Below are positions 57,787 to 64,000 of a DNA stretch of 64,000 nt, piece after piece. The notes under the pieces were generated by a model. It had not been told where the DNA came from and made no database searches. It was given only the letters and a program-made list of their open reading frames with translations. Position numbers and translations under genes: made by a program. The DNA is from Meandrina meandrites. Taxonomy: Eukaryota > Cnidaria > Anthozoa > Scleractinia > Meandrinidae. Numbering within the stretch: the first letter of the stretch is position 1; each line of letters opens with the position of its first letter. The DNA lies in assembly GCA_963693305.1 (NCBI GenBank), contig OY855903.1:37705251-37769250 (forward strand). The letters run 5' to 3'.

Positions 57787-59228
57787 TCACAATGGAGGTG
57801 GAGGCAGAGGTCGCAAAATATCCTCTGGCTTATGGTATGCCTGCCTAAGAGATCTTTTGTGCCTAGCTGACAAATATGCTTGTGCAGATATAAAAAGCGA
57901 ACTATCCTCTCTCTGGTTTATGCGTAGCCTGTGTAGCTGTAGTGGGTGGGTACTCAGGTCTTGATCCTCACTGATTTCTGGGCACTCATCGAAGGATGGT
58001 AATTCCTCATCCCTGTATCGCTTATTGAGAGTCCAGTAATAAAAATGCAGATCTGAATCCATTCTCTTGCTGAACTCCCTACATTGAACAAATGAAAGTG
58101 ATGAAATGTACATCTTTACCATGTTCAAATTTAAAGGTGCTTGAATTTTTCTCTGCTTTGACAGTCCATATGAGCAGGGCTTTTTTATTGCTTGACAGAT
58201 GCTGTCCAAGGATTCTCACAATTCTAAAAGTGTTGAACTTGTGACATTGTCCTGTGACAAGTTCTTTTTTATAAACATATTAACTATTTCTTAAGTTACA
58301 GGCTGGAGTGATTGTTTTCTGATGAATGTAATGACCTTCCAAAATAGTTTAATGTAAGTAACAATGAATTAATAGTGTTATAAGATTGAAGGTTACCAAA
58401 GACACAGACATAAACCTAAAGAAAAAGATGGTAAGAATGGGACTTCAGCCATTTTAAAAAAGTTAAATTTTTAAAAATGCACAAGCTGTTCAAATATGTA
58501 TACAGACTTACTGCACACTCTTTGGCCAATACTCTTTAAACTGCTTCAAAGTGAAAACATTACCGAGGTCTCTGTGGGTAATGCCATAAAAGGTCTCAAG
58601 ATCATCTGTCACAGCTGCATGTGGATGCTCTGGAAAACCAATGACATTGTTTTGGTCCCTCCTTTGTTCTTGACTCTCAATCTTAGTTGTGACTTCTATG
58701 ACAGTCTCCCAGGAAAACCCACAAATGTTTTCCACTGGTAACTTAATGCAAGGTATGGTGATATCTGTCCCAATTCCCTGGAAAAAACCCTTGCCACCGA
58801 ACCCTGGATAGCTCCTACATTTAAATCTATTTATCACAAAAAAGAAATATGTAAGTTTAAGTGAGAAATTGAATGATATGATGTACATGACAATGAGAAG
58901 TTTATCACATTGATTTTTTTCTTTACACTAGCTTAATACTTAATTACGATTTTTAAGATAAGCAATACTTTTGACAGGCAAAAGCTGATCTCTAAATTAG
59001 GCACAACAAGCAATGCACTCTATTTTATGTCAATTACCTGTTGATATCAATTGTTGAGAAATCGTAAATGGTATGATGCCAGGGCATCCACTCATCAAGG
59101 ATGTATCCAAGCATCTGGTAGTTGTACTGGCACCTAATGAGTTGGGTCAAGCCATGTCCATCAGAAGCCTCGTGCCAGTTTACCAGAATATTAACATGCT
59201 GCCCCTCTCGGTCATGACCATGTCGTTC
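57787..59228 (-). CDS. 3' exons of an unidentified spliced gene
   Basis: Minus exons about 59,228-59,037, about 58,830-58,508 and about 58,085-57,787 have canonical acceptors (TTCTTTAG, ATAAATAG, AATGTAG) and donors (GTAATT, GTAAGT) in consistent phase. Runs include GHDREGQHVNILVNWHEASD, YILDEWMPWHHTIYDFSTID, RSYPGFGGKGFFQGIGTDIT, HRDLGNVFTLKQFKEYWPKS, and a C-terminus with EFSKRMDSDLHFYYWTLNKR ending in a proline run. No stops inside. The 5' exons would lie beyond the LINE at 59,370-63,545 or outside the window. I do not recognise the family. Confidence 0.55.
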
Positions 59229-59379
59229 TAAAGAAGCCACAACATGATATTTAGTAAGTAATAAATTGCTTTATTTGCATGACCGCCACAATTTACAGTA
59301 TTGCAGAAGCATATTTAAACTAAAAGTAACAAAACTATCCTATTCTATCGTATTAAAACTTAATTAAGTTACATCACTT

Positions 59380-61312
59380 TTACTTGATATTCATACATGA
59401 AGAAATAAACATCATCACCAGCTTATTTACATGATAATTATTAGAGTTCATAAGAAGTTGGATGCTTTCTGAGGTTGATTTCCTTTCAAAGTCAGGTATT
59501 ATTTCATTGATTTGATTTAAGAATGTCCGCCTTTGTAAAGAGTATTTACTACAATCGAATAAGAAATGTCTTTCATTTTCTACTTCATTTGACTTGCACA
59601 ATAGACATGATCTATTTTCTCTGGGTATATGGTCAGTCTGATATCTTCCTAGTTCAATCATAAGTTTGTGATTACTTAATTTAAACTTCACCAAATTTCG
59701 TCTTTCATTAAAAATTTTTAACTGTTGTAGATAATCAGATGTAGAGTATTCCTCTTTAAAAACTTTATAGAATTCTAATTTCCTTGAATGTTCCAGGCTG
59801 TGTCGCCAGAAAGATATATATTTCTCTTTCATATTGGTTATGTATCGTTGAATTCTATCATTATCTAGGGATTCCGGGTCGAAATTGGGAAGATGGTAGT
59901 GTTCTATTAAATTCATAAAATTGGAATAAAATCCGGAGTTATTGATAGAGTGTAAATTCTTCGACATAAGGAATGATTGTTTGACAATTGAGTCATTGTC
60001 TTTGTTGTTTAGATAGACAAAGTATTTCATAATTCTCTGGTTAATTGGGATAATTAGAGGTAATCTTCCAAGTTCCGCTCTGCAAGCTATGTTTGAGGCC
60101 TTATTGTTCACTTCTAAGTAGCGTTTACAAAATTTGAGATCAATTTTATCTATTGGGGAACTATCCCAAGTTTTAAAATCCTGTTTAGTGTTTTTGTATA
60201 CTAGAAAAGGCATGCATCGCTTTTTCTTTTAAGTGTTTGAGTGCAAGAGTAAAGTTACCCGTTGGGGTTAAACATGTACCTAAATACGTGTATTCTTGAA
60301 CAATTTCAATTGACTCGGTGTCTATGTTGAAGTTGATGTCAATGGATTTTCTTGGGCATTTTTGAAATATCATTATTTTTGTTTTCTTTGGATTGATTTT
60401 TAGCATCCATGTTTTGCAATATGAAGAAAGGACGTTTAAACAGTTTTGCAATCCAAGTTTGGATCTTGATAGTATAATCAAATCATCCGCATACAATAGG
60501 GAGTTTACTTACATTCCATTTGGGAGTACAAATGGATCGGACAGAGTGTTTTCGAATAAATATGGCAAATTATTTATATAGAGATTAAATAAAAGGGGGC
60601 TTAGGATACATCCTTGACGTACACCTCGGGAGTATGAGAAAGATCGAGTTTTGTTTTCTCCGACTCTTATGGAATATGAAGAGTTGCAGTACAGGCTTTT
60701 AATTAAATTGTAAAAATTTCCTCTTACGTTCACTTTGAGTAGCTTATATAATAATCCCTCGTGCCAAACGGAGTCGAAAGCCTTGCGGAAGTCTACGAAG
60801 CAAGCATATACTTTCTCTTTATGGTAGTGGACGTATTTATCTATTAGGGTTCTTAGGGTAAAAACATGGTCTGCAGTGCGGTTTTCAGGCAGAAAGCCAA
60901 TTTGCGAATTATGTAAAATCTTGTTTTCTTCAAAATATAAGTACAATCTTTGATTTAGAATGGAGCAAAAGAGCTTTCCAAGACAACTAGAAACACATAT
61001 GCCTCTATAGTTTGTTGGATCACTCCTGTCACCTGATTTGTAGATTGGGGTTATAAGGCCTTGACACCAAATATCTTGCATTTTTCCGGATCGTAAAATT
61101 AAGTTGAAAAGTTTGATATAAACACGCATAAGCGATTCAAGGCTCGCTTTGATCATCTCATTTCTTATTTTGTCAACAAATGGTGATTTTTTGTTCTTCA
61201 ATTTCTTTACTGCTTGACGTATTTCTTGCTCAGTTATCTCGTGATCTAAGTTTTTAATTTGTTCTTTTCCATTTTCTAATGACTGTAGCTCACAAACTTC
61301 ATGCTCATGCAT
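59380..61312 (-). pseudogene. LINE reverse transcriptase and C-terminal zinc domain, broken
   Basis: Minus motifs in order: ITEQEIRQAVKKLKNKKSPF, TPIYKSGDRSDPTNYRGICV, CFVDFRKAFDSVWHEGLLYK, SRGVRQGCILSPLLFNLYIN and catalytic LLYADDLIIL (about 60,480). The C-terminal zinc motif is CLLCKSNEVENERHFLFDCS. A TAA at about 60,508 lies in frame just before YADD. A deletion and frame change at about 60,200 joins AMHAFSSIQKH to the DFKTWDSSPIDK segment, losing an estimated 30 residues. Catalytic residues survive but the gene is broken. Confidence 0.75.
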
Positions 61313-61369
61313 GGAAATTGTCGTGTTTTTGGAATGTAAGGATTGGAAATGATTAAGCCACGTTTCTTC

Positions 61370-61702
61370 CTAGATTGGGGCAGGAGCATTTTCGTCGATA
61401 GTGTCGTTCATCGATTTTAAACAACTCCAAAACGACGCTTTGTCAGGGTTTAATGCTAGTTCATCGAGTTGAAGAGTTTTTTCTTCCTGAAACTCTTTCC
61501 TTTTTGAGTTAAGTAGCTTTTTGCAATCATTCAAGGTTTTGTGAAATTTCTCCCGTAACTCAGAGTTAAGAGGATTGCGATGTTTTTGGTTTGATAGTTT
61601 TCTTAATTCGTGTCTTTTTAGTCGACATTCATGGTCAAACCATTTTTTATTAGATGTTGTTTTAATACGTTTACGAAATCTTTTAATTTTAATCTGAGGC
61701 AA
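61370..61702 (-). pseudogene. LINE endonuclease-RT linker
   Basis: Minus frame IKRFRKRIKTTSNKKWFDHE then CRLKRHELRKLSNQKHRN, the basic linker between endonuclease and RT. It ends at a TAG at about 61,372, in frame with the downstream RT, and overlaps the endonuclease frame by a frameshift. Confidence 0.6.
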
Positions 61703-62745
61703 ATTTTTGATGTCGCAGTTAGAATGTTTACAGCATCGTCTAACGAGATCTTCACATCTTCAGAGTTTCGATCCATATATTCTCTGATTAGAATTTGGAT
61801 TGGTTCCGTACATAATGTGTTTCTGAATTTTAAGTATGAATCATTTTCCCAACAGAACTGCCGTGGTAAACGTAGTAAACTGCTGGTAGAGTTTAAAGTT
61901 TGGATTTCGCTTGCTGGTAAGTTGGTGCTAAGGTTTAACCATGCTACAATAGCACTGTGGTCCGACAAGTAGGACGGTTGTTTAACAACAAAGCCGGTAA
62001 TATTCAAAAATGTGCTCTGATCGCAAATAATGTAGTCAATAACACTTGTCCCGTTTCTTCCATGAAAGGTGGGTCTGCCTAGGGTATCCCCATTAACTCT
62101 GCCATTCACTATTCTGAGATCAAGGTTTTTGCAAGTGTCTAATAATTTTTTTCCATGACTATTTAATACATTATCAAAATTGTTTCTTTGAACTGGCTGA
62201 AAAGCTGATTCTGACTGATCATTATCAATAATGCCGTTTCCCTCTTGTGAGACGGTATCGGAGTATTTTCCCGTTCTTGAATTGAAATCTCCCATAAGAA
62301 TTACTGATCCTGTCGAGGAAAAGTGTACTATGTCTTGCTCTAGTTCATCAAAAAGTTCAATATCGAAATATTTTGAGTTACACGGTGGTATATACACGCC
62401 GCAAACGAAAATATCCTTCATCGAATTTAAAAAATCTTTCTCGATTTTAAACCATATAAAATTTGGAGTTGTTTTTTTGATTGAAATGTTTTTATGGAAT
62501 TTGTTTTTGTAAAAAAAGGCTATTCCTCCGGAGTTCCGACCACCTTTTCTCGACTGATTAGGGGTGGAACCCTGAACAAATGATTTATATCCAGCTATTT
62601 CTAAATCAGAGCAATTCCCAATTTCGGTTAGTAATAGGAAATCATAATTATTAGTAATGCTCAAAAAATCAATATTTTTTAACTTGTTGCCACGGTTTTT
62701 GGAGTATAGTCCGTTAATATTCCAAGCACAAAAGGATAATTGGCT
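61618..62745 (-). CDS. LINE APE-type endonuclease domain
   Basis: Minus frame from about 62,745: LSFCAWNINGLYSKNRGNKL (N-terminal Asn motif), FLLLTEIG (catalytic Glu), IFVCGVYIPPC, VILMGDFNSRTG (about 62,290), SVIDYIICDQ and YLSDHSAIVAWLNL (catalytic D-H). All APE landmarks are present and the frame is open for about 375 codons. No ATG is present at the very start; the frame continues from upstream. Confidence 0.75.
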   Translation of the reverse strand, partial: SQLSFCAWNINGLYSKNRGNKLKNIDFLSITNNYDFLLLTEIGNCSDLEIAGYKSFVQGSTPNQSRKGGRNSGGIAFFYKNKFHKNISIKKTTPNFIWFKIEKDFLNSMKDIFVCGVYIPPCNSKYFDIELFDELEQDIVHFSSTGSVILMGDFNSRTGKYSDTVSQEGNGIIDNDQSESAFQPVQRNNFDNVLNSHGKKLLDTCKNLDLRIVNGRVNGDTLGRPTFHGRNGTSVIDYIICDQSTFLNITGFVVKQPSYLSDHSAIVAWLNLSTNLPASEIQTLNSTSSLLRLPRQFCWENDSYLKFRNTLCTEPIQILIREYMDRNSEDVKISLDDAVNILTATSKICLRLKLKDFVNVLKQHLIKNGLTMNVD

Positions 62746-63353
62746 TGAAATTTTGGTTCGATCTCTGGTGTCAATGGTAGATTGCTTAACTACTTAGTCA
62801 GTCATTAAACTGGTATAAAATTTATCAAATAAGTGTCTAGTGTTCAAAAGAGGTTGTTTAACTGTTTATATGTATGATTTCACAAGTCGTAGAAAGGATA
62901 TGATTTCCTTAGGTATTTGTGCATTGGTCATATTCCTGGAGGAGGGAGACTCTTTGTAGGCGGTTTTCACTTTTGCAGCTTGCGTGAGTGTTTGATGTGG
63001 CATCTCAGGATATGGATGTGGTCCAGTTTGGTGTGTAGCTGGAGGCGTATGTGGTTTTGCGGTGTGCGTTTGGTGTGGCACTGGGGGTATCTGTTGCGGC
63101 GGTGTGGGCGGATGTTGCATTTGAAGATTGTAAGGTCATTGATAGGTGTAGGGTGGTGTGTTCTTGACAGCATAGCTGTATGAGGCATGACGCAACAATG
63201 GAGATTCCGGTTGATTTCGTGCTGTGGTTCGTCGAACACGGCCATGGATGGCATCTTTCAAATTTTTGGCGAAGAGCCCTATGTGTCGCTTGAGGAGATG
63301 CTTGTTGTCTTCAAGAACATTTTACTGATTTGCGAATATATTTTCGTGTGTGA

Positions 63354-63545
63354 TTAACTGTACATTGGGTAGTCTTGAACAGCTGTTAAACTGATGAGCG
63401 AAGTTGGAATGTCATCGTGGGGAAGAAGTGTTGAGAAAAATATCTTGCTTGATGGAAATTTCGTTGAAGTCTCAGTAATCAATATAAGAATGTTAGAAAC
63501 AAGTTCTTCAGTGGAACTGGTTCTCTCAAGGTCCTTTGTTCCCGT
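63354..63545 (-). pseudogene. SGNH-like ORF1 fragment of the LINE
   Basis: Minus reading gives MIVLHTGTKDLERTSSTEEL then VSNILILITETSTKFPSSKI, resembling block III (GTND, here GTKD) of SGNH hydrolase-like LINE ORF1 proteins. The GDS block is absent, so the domain is incomplete on its 5' side. Confidence 0.5.
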
Positions 63546-63556
63546 GTGTAATACAA

Positions 63557-63944
63557 TCATTTGAGGAGGGGTGCATATGTCAAGCCACTTGCAGGGTCCT
63601 TGAGCACATCATCAAATGCTTTGTAGTTAAGGCTGCTGTTGCCACCATTTCTGACATGTTGTGCCATTCTCTTGAAGATGTGGTTATGATTCCTATGGTC
63701 ATGGCGCTCATCTTCAGTATGGGGGTCAATTTCTGGCACATAAAGGTGTTGTTTGAAATCAAACAAATTGTTGAAGCAATTCCTCAATGGAATTGCGGTA
63801 AATAAATGTGCCAACAACGGACCCTAACTTGTCAAGAAGCGATTCTGGGGTCTTTCCTGAACGGGTGTGGAGTGTAACCGTCGGGCACAAGACATCCTCA
63901 TAAGTAATAGCATCTTCAAAGGTCATGCCTTGCTGATACCTCAA
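63557..63944 (-). pseudogene. Unidentified multicopy gene remnant at the window edge
   Basis: Minus runs: FEDAITYEDVLCPTVTLHTR, GKTPESLLDKLGSVVGTFIY, then after a frame change HLYVPEIDPHTEDERHDHRN, HIFKRMAQHVRNGGNSSLNY and AFDDVLKDPASGLTYAPLL. I have seen similar unannotated proteins in coral genomes but cannot name a function. It is separate from the LINE. Confidence 0.4.
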
Positions 63945-64000
63945 GGCATGGATTTGGAGAATGACATTGCCAGGTATGGCTAGATGGTTAACTGCAGTTT

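Larger units (their letters stand above)
59370..63545 (-). mobile_element. Non-LTR retrotransposon of a second clade with SGNH-like 5' region
   Basis: On minus: an SGNH-like piece (63,545-63,354), a Pro/His-rich segment (63,120-62,866), APE endonuclease (62,745-61,618), RT (61,312-60,185) and a C-terminal domain with zinc motif (60,213-59,380). It differs from the L1-like elements in RT sequence and in the C-terminal region (NNKASNIACRAELGRLPL), which recalls I/Nimb/RTE-type LINEs; the clade is uncertain. I could not find a target duplication. It lies next to the exons at 57,787-59,228. Confidence 0.7.

Overview
This window looks like nuclear DNA of an early-branching animal, most likely an anthozoan cnidarian such as a coral. 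The signs are short phase-consistent GT-AG introns, no operon structure, very high transposon density, and protein families I associate with coral and anemone genomes: ZNF862-like hAT genes, 2A-peptide proteins, L1/Tx1-like LINEs, Penelope GIY-YIG pieces, integrase-like genes and HIRAN-like fragments. The species is an inference. Almost everything recognisable is a mobile element, a gene derived from one, or a decayed multicopy gene.

Layout: 0-3 kb is a seven-exon hAT-derived gene on +. 3.4-4.1 kb holds Penelope and BEL/Pao scraps on -. 4.26-9.45 kb is a full-length L1-like LINE with a 14-bp target duplication. 9.7-11.3 kb is a protein with a 2A ribosome-skipping motif, split by a MITE. 12.2-18.3 kb is an unidentified minus-strand coding remnant split by a second L1-like LINE (16-bp duplication), which itself carries a 633-bp TTAA foldback element. 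18.3-30 kb is a graveyard of minisatellites, RT, zinc-ribbon, integrase-like and RING-like fragments. 30.2-35.2 kb is a third, nearly intact L1-like LINE. 35-43 kb holds a second TTAA foldback element, SGNH and DIRS-like pieces, a poly(C)-bearing MITE, a tRNA-derived SINE and an orphan LINE ORF1. 43-48 kb holds integrase-like, Penelope, kinase and HIRAN-like pieces.

The most interesting object is 48,536-56,430: a 7.9-kb DNA transposon bounded by TTAA and near-identical 15-bp inverted ends (AGGGACACTGTCACG / AGGGAAACTGTCACG). It carries two convergent genes. A multi-exon minus-strand gene has a DGxxDSPG signature I attribute to Kolobok-like transposases. A small four-exon plus-strand gene encodes a roughly 115-residue protein with a CXC-like cysteine cluster. 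The transposon sits inside a TA-flanked MITE. One of its introns holds another copy of the same MITE and a 1.86-kb mariner-like non-autonomous element. Two other TTAA-flanked elements in the window could be related passengers.

57.8-59.2 kb is the 3' end of an unidentified spliced minus-strand gene, and 59.4-63.5 kb is a LINE of a different clade whose 5' part includes an SGNH-like segment. Target duplications, and coding frames that rejoin when an insert is removed, give the order of several nested insertions.
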